From positions 868,001-932,000 of the forward strand of contig NZ_JAKQYJ010000001.1 of NCBI RefSeq assembly GCF_022605525.1: a stretch of 64,000 nucleotides of DNA, given 5' to 3'. Positions 1 through 7,320 of the stretch are shown here, piece by piece. Numbering within the stretch: the first letter of the stretch is position 1; each line of letters starts with the position of its first letter. The stretch comes from Porphyrobacter sp. GA68 (GTDB taxonomy: Bacteria; Pseudomonadota; Alphaproteobacteria; Sphingomonadales; Sphingomonadaceae). The notes beneath the pieces were generated by a model. The model worked only from the letters and a program-made list of their open reading frames with translations. It made no database searches and was not told where the DNA came from. The position numbers and the translations under genes were made by a program.

Positions 1-216
1 TAACAGCGGCAGCGGCTCGCGCCGGCGGGCAAGGGTCGCGGCAAAGGCGCCCGGAAGGATCACGTCCCCGCCCGCGTCGCGGCGGTGAAACAGCGCAGCA
101 TAGCCTGCGAGGCGCAGGTGTGCCGCGCGCTGTCCGTGAAAGTCGTGTGCGCTCTCTCCCACCGGCAGGCAGCTGCGCGGCCGCAGGGCGGCCATGCCTT
201 GCGTAGGGGCGATCAT
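1..216 (-). CDS. HK97-family prohead protease, partial (GTA/phage head maturation)
   Basis: Only the N-terminal 72 codons are inside the window; the gene runs off the left edge. From the ATG at 216 the protein reads into GYAALFHRRDAGGDVILPG and then GAFAATLARR, the N-terminal pattern of HK97-type prohead proteases (a GYA-F segment, then a GD-V-PGAF segment). Such proteases cleave the capsid precursor during head assembly. The catalytic His and Ser lie further on and are not visible. The start overlaps the stop of the upstream DUF6127 gene as ATGA, so the two are probably translationally coupled. Position after terminase and portal genes supports the call, which is family knowledge plus visible motif. 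Confidence 0.75.
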   Translation of the reverse strand, partial: MIAPTQGMAALRPRSCLPVGESAHDFHGQRAAHLRLAGYAALFHRRDAGGDVILPGAFAATLARRREPLPLL

Positions 217-524
217 CGCAGCATCTCGGGCACGCCCAGGCGGACGGCGATGCCGATCAGGAGCAGGGCCAGTATCCCGCGCACCAGCCACTCCACGACT
301 GCCTTCCACGCCGATGCCTTGGCATCGCGCCACGCGCCGAGGAGTTCGCGCAGTTCGTCGAGATCGTCCTGCGCCCCGTCGTCGGCCAGCCCAAGCCGCG
401 TCAGCACGCGCTGCGCACCGACTTCGCTCGCTTCCTCGACGATAGCGCGCAGGGTCAGGACGTCGGTGCCGGCCGCCGCAGCCTGTCCGATCAACTGTGC
501 GAGCATGTCTTGACGGTTCATCAC
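213..524 (-). CDS. DUF6127 family protein (GTA cluster, between portal and protease)
   Basis: A 103-residue protein with an acidic helical N-terminal two thirds (pattern QLIGQAAAAGTDVLTLRAI, then EEASEVGAQRVL) and one C-terminal hydrophobic segment at about residues 80-97 followed by a short tail. I recognise the DUF6127 type found in sphingomonad GTA clusters. Its position between portal and prohead protease matches the small gp3.5 gene of the Rhodobacter capsulatus GTA; equivalence is inference from order, not from sequence. The start overlaps the portal stop and the stop overlaps the protease start by 4 bases each (ATGA), so the three genes form a tightly coupled run. Function unknown; the hydrophobic tail suggests membrane association. 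Confidence 0.7.
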   Translation of the reverse strand: MMNRQDMLAQLIGQAAAAGTDVLTLRAIVEEASEVGAQRVLTRLGLADDGAQDDLDELRELLGAWRDAKASAWKAVVEWLVRGILALLLIGIAVRLGVPEMLR

Positions 525-1708
525 GCATCCTCCTTTGTACCTGTGTGGTTCTCAGCGCGCGGGGCAAGGCCGAGCATCGCCCGTTTCTCCGCCTCCGAAA
601 GGAAATCCGCGCCCGTGACCTGCGACCACAACCGCTCGCGATCCTCGCTCAGCGCCGCGATCCGGTCGAGATCGACCCGGATGCTCGCGTCCGGAAACCA
701 CGGCGCCAGTCCGTTGGCGAGGCCGCACAGCAGCTTGTCGAGCAGCGGCAGCAGCGTGAGCCGCCACAGCGCCCGATTGGCCTCCCGATAATTGGAATAG
801 GTGTTGTCGCCGGGCAGCCCCAGCAGCATGGGCGGCACCCCGAATGCGAGGGCAATGTCCCGCGCCGCCGCGGCCTTCAGCGTCGCAAAGTCCATGTCCG
901 CCGGGCTCAGCGACAGCGATTGCCAGGTCAGCCCCCCTTCCAGCAGCATCGGACGCCCGGCATTGGCCGCGCCGCTGAAGGCGCTGGTCAGCTCATCGCT
1001 CAGACGCTGGTGCTGCTCGCGCGTCAGCCCGCCCGCGCCGTCGGCTCCGTCCGCCTTGTACACCAGGGCTCCGGACGGGCGCGCGGCGTTTTCCAGCAAC
1101 GTGCGGTTCCAGCGGCTCGCGGCGTTGTGGATCGCCACCGCCTCTGCCGCCGCGGTCAGGCATCCGCCGCCGTAGTGGTCATCCGCCGGATGCAGCGCGC
1201 GCCAGTGGATCAGCGCCGGCCACCCGTCCGCATCCTCCAGCGGCAGCAGCTCGGCATGCGCGCCGGCGCGATAGCGCAGCGCCACTGGCCACCCGTCATC
1301 GCCCGGCACCACCTCCACCCGTTCGGGCCGCAGAGGATACAGCGCCACCGGCCGGTGCGACCCGTCCCGCGCGATCCGGGCATAGGCATTGCCATGCAGC
1401 AGCAGGTGCGCGCCCAGCATTTCCAGCAGCGCGCCGCCGCTGTCGCCCTTGCCCAGCAGACGGGCGATGTGTGGTTCCTCGATCAGGAGCGGCGCGCTGG
1501 CCACCCCTTCGGTCACGATGCGCACCGCGCGCTGCGCCACCGCGTTGCGCTCGAAAGCCTGGCTCAGCGCGTGGCGGTAATCGTAGGTTTCCGGCCCGGT
1601 CGTCCCCAGCGGCATCGCCCAGGGCGGCGCCTGGGCGGCGCTGATCGGGACGCGCTGGGCGGTCGCGCCGCTCTTGAAGGCGGCGGTCAGTTTGTCGAAC
1701 AATGGCAT
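521..1708 (-). CDS. HK97-family phage/GTA portal protein
   Basis: A 395-residue portal protein, the ring at the capsid vertex through which DNA is packaged. The sequence has the usual Phage_portal features: an N-terminal segment ending in NAVAQRAVRIVTEGVASAPL, a Gly/Leu-rich core with GNAYARIARDG, and the conserved MLLGLPGDNTYSNYREANRA stretch near residues 315-335. Length matches the family. It follows the large terminase by 46 bases and its stop overlaps the next start. It is the gp3 equivalent of the Rhodobacter GTA cluster. No integrase or lysogeny gene is visible nearby, which favours a GTA over a prophage, although only part of the cluster is in the window. Confidence 0.9.
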   Translation of the reverse strand: MPLFDKLTAAFKSGATAQRVPISAAQAPPWAMPLGTTGPETYDYRHALSQAFERNAVAQRAVRIVTEGVASAPLLIEEPHIARLLGKGDSGGALLEMLGAHLLLHGNAYARIARDGSHRPVALYPLRPERVEVVPGDDGWPVALRYRAGAHAELLPLEDADGWPALIHWRALHPADDHYGGGCLTAAAEAVAIHNAASRWNRTLLENAARPSGALVYKADGADGAGGLTREQHQRLSDELTSAFSGAANAGRPMLLEGGLTWQSLSLSPADMDFATLKAAAARDIALAFGVPPMLLGLPGDNTYSNYREANRALWRLTLLPLLDKLLCGLANGLAPWFPDASIRVDLDRIAALSEDRERLWSQVTGADFLSEAEKRAMLGLAPRAENHTGTKEDA

Positions 1709-1754
1709 GCAGCAACTCCTCGTGAAATCGTCGGCGGATGTGTCCGTCAGAGGA

Positions 1755-3086
1755 TCAGAACACCCGCACCCGCGGCTCGCGCGCGCTCCTCAGCATCAGC
1801 TCGCTCAGCGCCCACACCAGTGCGTCCGCCCGGTCCGGGCTGCGACCCGGTCCAGCGTAGCTGCCGCCTGCGAGGAGGCCGCACAGCTCGTCCTCCAGCC
1901 TGGGGAACAATCCGGCGTGAGTGACGCGGCCGGCCTCGTACAAGGCGGCGACAGGTTCGGCCCGGGCAACCTTCCCGCGCGAGGCATGGACCAGCCGAAC
2001 AGGCAGCGCGATGTCCGCGGCGCGCAGGACCGATGCCACCATCGCGCCGCCCTGGTTCGCTTCCGCCACGACCCGGTCCGCTCCCCAAGCCGCCGCGGCA
2101 TCGGCGACGCCGCGTGCCCAGCGCTCCGGATTTGCCCGCTCCACCGATGCATCGGCCAGCACCCGGCCGCTGCCATCGGCCAGCAGGGCGCAGACCACGA
2201 TTCCGCAGGCGTCGCCCGCAGCGCTGGCGGGCGGATCGACGCCCACCACCACCCGCACGGGCGGCGCGTCAACGGTGCCCCGGCACCGTTCCAGCAGTGC
2301 GCGGCTCCACAATGCGCCCTCCAGATCCTCCAGCAGGACACCGTCCAGTTCCTGCCGCCCCAGCGCCGTGTCACCGAACGCACGCGCCATTTCGCGCAGA
2401 AAGCTGGCCGGAAGGTTATCGGCATTGTCGCGGGTCGAACCGCGGGTGACTACGGCGGCGCCAGCCGTCTCTTCCGCCAGCAGGCGTCGCAGCAGGGGCA
2501 CGGCGCGCGGCGTGGTGGTTGCCAGCACCCGCATGTCCCGCCCCAGCCGCAGCCCCAGCAGCAGATTGTCCCACGCCCGCATAGCGCGATCCCCGGCAAG
2601 CTCCCACTTGGCGATCTCGTCGCACCATGCGTGGCTGTGCTGCGGCCCGCGCAGCGCCTCCGGCTCGGCCGCCGAGTAGAGAAAGGCCTGCGCCCCGTTG
2701 GGCCAGGTGAGCCGTTTGAGCGACGGTTCGAAATGCGGCCGGTGATCCGGCGGCGATATGGCGAGGACACCGCTTTCGCCTTCCACCATCACCGACCGCG
2801 CCTCGCCAATGGACGCGGCGACCAGCGCCACGCGCGCCGCCGGCTGTTCGCGGGTGACCGCCCGCACCCATTCGGCACCCGCGCGCGTCTTGCCAAAGCC
2901 CCGACCCGCGCAGATCAGCCAGGTGCGCCAGTCACCCGGCGGCGGCAACTGTTCGGCCCGGCCGAACAGGCGCCACTGCTGGCTGAGACAGGCCCGTTCC
3001 ACCTGCGTCAGCCTGGCGACCAACGTGGCGAAATCCTCGGGCTCCTGCTTCCTCAGCCAGACCAGCTGGTCATCGGCAGGCGGCAT
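1755..3086 (-). CDS. Terminase large subunit (GTA/phage DNA-packaging ATPase-nuclease)
   Basis: A 443-residue packaging motor. Walker A is GRGFGKT at residues 61-67, and the Walker B-like segment AWCDEI is at 153-158, followed by an LATTTPR coupling motif. The C-terminal half carries the RNase H-like nuclease, with VGVDPPAS as the first acidic strand and DALVWALSEL near the end. The ATG at 3086 overlaps the 3' end of the upstream small-subunit-like gene by 17 bases, consistent with one operon. It corresponds to gp2 of the Rhodobacter GTA. Length is typical of GTA large terminases, and there are no frameshifts. Confidence 0.92.
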   Translation of the reverse strand: MPPADDQLVWLRKQEPEDFATLVARLTQVERACLSQQWRLFGRAEQLPPPGDWRTWLICAGRGFGKTRAGAEWVRAVTREQPAARVALVAASIGEARSVMVEGESGVLAISPPDHRPHFEPSLKRLTWPNGAQAFLYSAAEPEALRGPQHSHAWCDEIAKWELAGDRAMRAWDNLLLGLRLGRDMRVLATTTPRAVPLLRRLLAEETAGAAVVTRGSTRDNADNLPASFLREMARAFGDTALGRQELDGVLLEDLEGALWSRALLERCRGTVDAPPVRVVVGVDPPASAAGDACGIVVCALLADGSGRVLADASVERANPERWARGVADAAAAWGADRVVAEANQGGAMVASVLRAADIALPVRLVHASRGKVARAEPVAALYEAGRVTHAGLFPRLEDELCGLLAGGSYAGPGRSPDRADALVWALSELMLRSAREPRVRVF

Positions 3087-3570
3087 CGGACTGCTCGATC
3101 AGGATGGCCGCGGCCGGTTTCGCGCCCGCTTCCTTGCAGCGCCGGAACGCCGCGATCTTGGCATTTATCGCGGCGAGCACTGTCGCTTCGTCGTAATTGT
3201 TCTGCCGCGCCCGTTCCGCGCCGACCGCCGCCTGATGCGCGGACAGGATGCGCAGGCTGCTGGCGAAGTCGAACTTGCCGCCATCGGCGGTGTTGCAGTC
3301 GCCGGCCCGCAACCGTCGCAGCACTTCCATCTCCAGATGGTCGTATCCTTCGCACAGGGCCGCCCGCCATTGCTGCCGGAACTGGGGATCGGCGCGGCGG
3401 GTCTTGTAAACATGACCCGGCGAAATGTGCGCCCGGTCCGCCGACTGAGTGACGTTGGAGGTTTCCGCCAGCGCGGCCAGAAACACGCTTTTCCAGCTTC
3501 CGCTGGCCCGCTTCTTCGCACCTGCCCGCTTCGTCTTGCGCGCACGGCTGCCTGCCCTGATCGCGGCCAT
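3070..3570 (-). CDS. Small terminase-like DNA-binding protein (GTA gp1 position)
   Basis: A 166-residue protein with a very basic N-terminus (residues 6-25, repeated Arg/Lys) and a predicted helix-turn-helix at about 28-58 (WKSVFLAALAETSNVTQSAD, then AHISPGHVYKTRR), as in phage small terminase subunits that choose the DNA to be packaged. An in-frame ATG at 3645 would add 25 residues. I prefer 3570 because it has GGGAGGG close upstream, and because the best promoter (3648-3676) would start transcription at about 3641, already past the ATG at 3645. It is the first gene of the GTA run. Homology to GTA gp1 is inferred from position and the helix-turn-helix; the sequence itself is not strongly conserved. 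Confidence 0.6.
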   Translation of the reverse strand: MAAIRAGSRARKTKRAGAKKRASGSWKSVFLAALAETSNVTQSADRAHISPGHVYKTRRADPQFRQQWRAALCEGYDHLEMEVLRRLRAGDCNTADGGKFDFASSLRILSAHQAAVGAERARQNNYDEATVLAAINAKIAAFRRCKEAGAKPAAAILIEQSDAACR

Positions 3571-3647
3571 CAAACCCTCCCGTCGCTGTCTGCAAATGGT
3601 CGGAGAGAAGCGGGTGATCCCGACTCGCTTTTCTCCGATGTTCATCT

Positions 3648-3676
3648 TCTCTAACCAAACAGCGTTACAATGTCAA
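3648..3676 (-). promoter_or_regulatory. Candidate sigma-70 promoter of the GTA head operon
   Basis: On the minus strand TTGACA (3676-3671) is followed after exactly 17 bases by TAGAGA (3653-3648). The -35 is perfect and the -10 is weak. The predicted start near 3641 gives a roughly 70-base leader to the start chosen at 3570. Confidence 0.45.
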
Positions 3677-3754
3677 GATAAAAGTGCCAAATAGGTTATA
3701 AGCTGCCGATTGTAACCCGTCGGCCGCTCGTCTATCGGCACCCACGGTCATCAT

Positions 3755-3770
3755 CCCGGACCCGATCCGG
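3755..3770. repeat. Short palindromic intergenic repeat (CCGGA-N5-TCCGG type)
   Basis: The sequence CCCGGACCCGATCCGG forms a 5-bp stem with a 5-base loop and is flanked by GGTCATCAT and AACCCAG. The same core with similar flanks occurs twice between hisS and prfA (26667-26734), so this looks like a dispersed intergenic palindrome rather than a gene-specific signal. It lies between the divergent GTA operon and the VTT membrane protein gene. Confidence 0.5.
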
Positions 3771-3854
3771 AACCCAGATTTTTGCCGTTCGAACGCGCGC
3801 CGGAACGTGGCGGCTGCCGATCGGGCGAATGGGCAGGTGAGAGGGCACGAAGTG

Positions 3855-4499
3855 ATGAGCAAGCTGCTGCGAGGGTTGTACAACTGGACCATGGACAAGG
3901 CCGCGCACCGGCATGCGGTGGCCTGGCTGGCGTTCTTTTGCTTCATCGAAGCAAGCTTTTTTCCCATCCCGCCGCATCCGCTGCTGGGCCTCATGTGTCT
4001 GGCCGAGCCGCGCAAGGCCTTGCGCTTCTCGATCGTCGCGACCCTCGCCTCGGTTGCGGGCGGCCTGTTCGGTTATCTCATCGGCTACGGCCTGTATGAC
4101 GCCGTGGGGCGCCAGCTGATTGCCGCTCTGGGCCTGACCGAAGGGTTCCCCGTCGCCGCCTGCCATCTGCGCCAGTATGACTGGGAAGCCATCGTGATCG
4201 CCGGGGCCACGCCGGTGCCGTTCAAGCTGCTGACCATCACCGCCGGGTTCATCTCGATGAACCTGTGGACCTTCCTGTGGGCGAGCCTGGCGGGCCGGGC
4301 GCTGATCTTTGTTTCGGTGGGGGTGCTGTTTCAGCTGTTCGGTCGCCCGATCAAGACCTTCATCGACCGGTATCTGGGGCTGGTGACGACCGCATTCGTG
4401 GTGCTGGTGATCGGCGGGGTGCTGGCGCTGGCGCTCGTCGGCGGCGGGCGGGGTGAAGAGGTCGATGCCTGCGTCGCGGCGGAGGCGGCGCGCGCCTGA
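3855..4499 (+). CDS. YqaA/VTT-family inner-membrane protein
   Basis: A 214-residue membrane protein of the SNARE-associated/VTT (DedA-related) group, subtype YqaA. Signs are the N-terminal KLLRGLYNWTMDKAA segment, the re-entrant-like segment FFPIPPHPLLG with its Pro-rich turn, and the second half-repeat ATPVPFKLLTITAGF. Four to five hydrophobic segments are visible. DedA relatives act in membrane homeostasis and lipid-carrier movement; the exact role of YqaA is unknown. The open frame extends 16 codons upstream, but I choose the ATG at 3855 because MSKLLRGLYNW is the usual family start and AGAGGG lies about 9 bases before it. Monocistronic and divergent from the GTA genes. Confidence 0.8.
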   Translation: MSKLLRGLYNWTMDKAAHRHAVAWLAFFCFIEASFFPIPPHPLLGLMCLAEPRKALRFSIVATLASVAGGLFGYLIGYGLYDAVGRQLIAALGLTEGFPVAACHLRQYDWEAIVIAGATPVPFKLLTITAGFISMNLWTFLWASLAGRALIFVSVGVLFQLFGRPIKTFIDRYLGLVTTAFVVLVIGGVLALALVGGGRGEEVDACVAAEAARA

Positions 4500-4568
4500 A
4501 GCGTGCTGCTGACGCAGGCGGTTGATGATCCCTCGCGCGGCCTGAAACGTAGCCAGCGCTTCGCCGCG

Positions 4569-5210
4569 TCAGTTCGCCTCGCGCGCCTGCTGGAACAATC
4601 GGGCGAATTCCCGCTCGCTCAACATGCCGACCACCCGGTACGGTCCGGCAAGGTAGGCCGGGGTTCCCGGCACGCCTAGCCGCATGGCGTCGGTCGCGTT
4701 CGCGGCCAGGCGCTGGTCGATCCGGCGGTCGCCCGCGATGTCCCGCTCCACCCGCTGCCAGTCACCGCCCGCGCGCTCCACGATCTCGCGCAGGACCGGT
4801 GCGTCCAGCTGCCGCCGCTCGCGCATCAGGGCATTGTGGACCGGCGTGTAAAGCCCCTGCGCATGCGCCGCCAGTGCGACCCGCGCCGCGCGTTCCGACA
4901 GCGGGCCAAGACGCGGCAGATCGCGATAGACGATCCGCACATCGCCCGCCCGCGCGGCCGCGGCCAGCATCGCCGGATGTCCGGCACGGCACGGGCCGCA
5001 CTGGTAATCGGTGAAGACCTGCAGGATGACAGCCGCGTCAACCGGCCCCTCAGCAGCAGCGGCGGGATCCGGCACAAAGGAGGCAAGGTCGAGCCGGCCG
5101 GTCAGATTCGTGCCAACCGGCCCCGCCTGCCGTAGCAGCACTCCACCGCCGAACGCGGCTATGCACATCACCGCCAGGGCGAGCCAGTGCCGGCCTGTTG
5201 TCCTATTCAT
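4569..5210 (-). CDS. DsbA-family thioredoxin-fold protein, exported
   Basis: A 213-residue protein with one N-terminal hydrophobic segment (about residues 8-24) acting as signal anchor, so it should face the periplasm. The redox site is CGPC at 71-74 preceded by VFTDYQ, and the cis-proline loop GVPGTPAYL occurs near residue 185, both diagnostic of the thioredoxin/DsbA family (Thioredoxin_4 type, related to BdbD and ScsC). It probably catalyses disulfide formation or exchange. No DsbB partner is next to it, so whether it works as oxidase or isomerase cannot be decided. It is a single gene, convergent with the VTT membrane protein. Confidence 0.85.
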   Translation of the reverse strand: MNRTTGRHWLALAVMCIAAFGGGVLLRQAGPVGTNLTGRLDLASFVPDPAAAAEGPVDAAVILQVFTDYQCGPCRAGHPAMLAAAARAGDVRIVYRDLPRLGPLSERAARVALAAHAQGLYTPVHNALMRERRQLDAPVLREIVERAGGDWQRVERDIAGDRRIDQRLAANATDAMRLGVPGTPAYLAGPYRVVGMLSEREFARLFQQAREAN

Positions 5211-5347
5211 TCAACCCGCCATCGTCCGGCACCGCCTTGCACTCCGCCTGTTGTCCGCCTGCCGCCGCAGAGCTAGCATGGCGCTGCCTTGCGGCAAATA
5301 CAGGCTGGCCGGGCATTGGCTGGATGCACCTGCCAGCGCGGATGGCG

Positions 5348-5755
5348 CTATCGCGCAGTGTCCTCGCTGACCTCCACCTCGGTTCGCAGGGTGGTTACGG
5401 TTTCCTCGTGGAGTTCCTCGTGGCGGGTTCGGTGCAGGTGCACCTCCTCCACCAGCACGAGTTCGCGAACGACCCTGACCCGTTCTTCCACGACCGGGAT
5501 CACGGTCAGGTCGCCATCTTCGCGGATCGGCGGCAGGTCGGCGACGACAGCGCCGACCGGCACCCGTTCCACCGACACGGTCTCGCGCAGCACCGGTTCC
5601 CGGATGATGGTGTCTCTCGCCACCGGACGGGTTGAGACCGTGACGGTGCGCCCTTCCCGCAAAACCCTGTCCGCGACCAGCCGTTCCTCCACCAGCGGAA
5701 TGCGTTCTTCTTCAATCAGGTGTTCGCCGGGCGGGGCGTCGTTCTTGCCAGTCAT
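5348..5755 (-). CDS. DUF2382 (YsnF/AvaK-like) stress protein
   Basis: A 135-residue soluble acidic protein made almost entirely of one DUF2382 domain. The hallmarks are IPLVEERLVADRVLREGRTV near residues 19-38 and the repeated RxxVREPVLRETVSVERVPV pattern, rich in alternating Val/Glu/Arg that predicts beta strands. In YsnF and AvaK relatives the domain is linked to general stress responses, with no known catalytic activity. It is the last gene of a three-gene minus-strand set with the PRC-barrel/DUF2382 gene and a membrane-anchored gene. Spacing of about 80 bases to the upstream gene allows co-transcription. Confidence 0.8.
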   Translation of the reverse strand: MTGKNDAPPGEHLIEEERIPLVEERLVADRVLREGRTVTVSTRPVARDTIIREPVLRETVSVERVPVGAVVADLPPIREDGDLTVIPVVEERVRVVRELVLVEEVHLHRTRHEELHEETVTTLRTEVEVSEDTAR

Positions 5756-5833
5756 GATCTGCTTCCTTTGCGAACACAGACGGGGCCGAACGCACCTGCG
5801 ATCGACCCCGCCTGCCTGTCTGGTCTTGGCGCC

Positions 5834-6499
5834 CTATCGGCGGTCGCGAGTCGTGTCGGTATCGACGTCAACCTCGGTCTTGCGAACCGTTTCGCTGACA
5901 TGCTCGACCCGGTCGTCCGCTGTTTTGCGCACCACCAATTCCTCCGCCACGCGGGCTTCCTTGCCGACGACGAGTTCTTCGTGCCGTTCGGTCATGGAAA
6001 TGGTCCGGTCACCCTGGTTCAGCAGTGCTTCAGCGTCAGCGCCGGTCACGCGGCGGTCGACCGGGCGGCGGTCGATCGAGACATTTTCGTCGCGCAGAGT
6101 TACGTCTTCGTTGACTGTCTCGCCAGCCACTCGCGTTCGGACGTTGAAGGTCCGGTCCGTATCGGCGGCACGCTTGCCGATAACCAGCTTCTCTTCCACC
6201 AGCGGCACGCGCTCTTCGTCGACGGCCGCGCCGCCGTCACGAGCATGGGCTTCGGCAGTGCCACCATAAACGACGGCGTTTTCGTGGATTTCCAGCGGTT
6301 CGATGGCGCATACCTTGCCGTTGTCGAGGCGCACCGCGGCAACCCTGCTGCGGTCGTTATCGACCAGCAAATCCTTGATGACGCCGTACTTTTCGCCGCT
6401 GGGGCTGACCAGCGGGCGACCGCGAATATCCTGCGACTTATGCTCGAGCTCGTACTTGTCGAGGCTGTCGAGCGTTTCGTAGCGTGTATCATGTCTCAT
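5834..6499 (-). CDS. PRC-barrel plus DUF2382 stress protein
   Basis: A 221-residue protein with two parts. The N-terminal PRC-barrel (about 15-85) shows QDIRGRPLVSPSGEKYGVI, KDLLVDNDRSRVAAVRLDNG and a central IEPLEI strand. The C-terminal DUF2382 region (about 95-215) has RVPLVEEKLVIGKRAADTDR and VETVNEDVTLRDENVSIDRR-like repeats. This fusion is the common form of YsnF-like proteins in bacteria and is usually seen in desiccation and general-stress regulons. It shares the RxPLVEExLV motif with the downstream 135-residue protein, so the two probably arose by duplication. No signal peptide; cytoplasmic. Confidence 0.85.
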   Translation of the reverse strand: MRHDTRYETLDSLDKYELEHKSQDIRGRPLVSPSGEKYGVIKDLLVDNDRSRVAAVRLDNGKVCAIEPLEIHENAVVYGGTAEAHARDGGAAVDEERVPLVEEKLVIGKRAADTDRTFNVRTRVAGETVNEDVTLRDENVSIDRRPVDRRVTGADAEALLNQGDRTISMTERHEELVVGKEARVAEELVVRKTADDRVEHVSETVRKTEVDVDTDTTRDRR

Positions 6500-6534
6500 G
6501 TCTTGGTATCCTTGTCTGTCAGTGTGCCTGCCGG

Positions 6535-7011
6535 TTACGGGCGGCTGACCACTTCGATGTTGCTGGCGTAGATATACCGGTCTGCACCGCCCAGCTGATT
6601 GGCGGTGACGCCTTCGGGCAGCTGTTCGCTGGCCGAACGCACTGTGCCATCGAGGTTCACGACCATGCCTTCGACAAAGCCGGGGTCGTTGCCGGTGGTG
6701 CCCGGAGCCTGTCCGGCGTCGAACAGAACCGGCATGTTCTGACCGCTTGCATCAACGGTGAACGACCGGTTTCCGGAAACCGAATTGATGATGGCATTGT
6801 CCAGGTTTACCGCGTCACCAACCGCATACGCGCCGGCACCTTCGATCGGAGCGCCCATGACCGCCGGGTCTGCCCGCGTTACTTCCGTAGTATTGTTGCG
6901 ATCGTTGCCCGCCATCAGCCACCACAGCAGCAGACCCGCCAGCAGCACCGCCAGAAGCAGCCAAACCCATCCGGGCATGCCGCCCTTCTTTTCCAGTGGA
7001 ATTTCTGCCAT
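6535..7011 (-). CDS. Membrane-anchored hypothetical protein heading the DUF2382 cassette
   Basis: A 158-residue protein with a short cytosolic head, one transmembrane helix at about residues 13-33 (WVWLLLAVLLAGLLLWWLM) and a C-terminal domain of about 120 residues, predicted periplasmic, rich in Gly/Asn/Asp with no motif I can name. The domain might be a small beta barrel binding a ligand; that is speculation. It is the promoter-proximal gene of the DUF2382 set, with a good Shine-Dalgarno (AAGGGAA) 8 bases before the ATG and a GGAAC-type promoter upstream, so membership in the general-stress regulon is plausible. Confidence 0.7.
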   Translation of the reverse strand: MAEIPLEKKGGMPGWVWLLLAVLLAGLLLWWLMAGNDRNNTTEVTRADPAVMGAPIEGAGAYAVGDAVNLDNAIINSVSGNRSFTVDASGQNMPVLFDAGQAPGTTGNDPGFVEGMVVNLDGTVRSASEQLPEGVTANQLGGADRYIYASNIEVVSRP

Positions 7012-7060
7012 TTAGATGTTCCCTTTTCTGGACGCGCAGACGCGCGCCTTCCCAGTTCCT

Positions 7061-7085
7061 TACGGGTGGGGCAGCGCGTTGTTCC
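7061..7085 (-). promoter_or_regulatory. Candidate EcfG-type general-stress promoter for the DUF2382 cassette
   Basis: Minus strand: GGAAC at 7085-7081, 16 bases, then CGTA at 7064-7061. The alphaproteobacterial EcfG consensus is GGAAC, 16-17 bases, CGTT, so eight of nine positions match. It lies 50 bases before the start of the membrane-anchored stress gene. A second motif with the same GTA ending lies before DUF1328 at 38955-38979. Confidence 0.4.
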
Positions 7086-7320
7086 GAAAACGGTGAGAGT
7101 TATCGAAGTGGAGATCAGGCGAGAAGATGAAGAACCCGATCTAAGTCAGCATTCCAGCTGGCGGTGCGAGACGAATTGTGCACTACAGGCGATGAAATAC
7201 TATCGGGTCGGCTGCAGTTTGTTCTTACCGCCCGAGCGGAATTGCTTGCTTGAAGCGTTCAGTGCCAGCTTCTTCTTTTCTGCAAGGTTCTATTCGACCA
7301 CGTGCTCCGACGGGGCGGGT
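7086..7320. other. Intergenic stretch without a recognisable gene
   Basis: Together with the promoter just left of it, this is a 309-base gap between the stress cassette and spt. I see no reading frame with a ribosome-binding site, no tRNA-like fold and no convincing terminator for spt. It is slightly AT-richer than its surroundings. Confidence 0.5.

Noticed and set aside
497-1924. A 475-residue plus-strand frame opposite the portal gene, and a 592-residue frame at 1674-3452
   Set aside because: Both are antisense shadows of the portal and terminase genes. They are rich in Arg/Pro/Ser with no known domain, and the minus strand gives full-length family matches.
1-3676. A complete or recent prophage
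   Set aside because: No integrase, repressor, lysis gene or attachment site is seen, base composition equals the rest of the window, and the gene order fits a GTA. Only the head part is visible, so this is not final.
7035-7059. A second GGAAC site (7059-7055) as another EcfG promoter
   Set aside because: The sequence 16-17 bases downstream is TGCG-like and does not match the -10.
7012-7320. A small gene or RNA in the gap between the stress cassette and spt
   Set aside because: Frames there lack ribosome-binding sites and no stable RNA fold or terminator was found.
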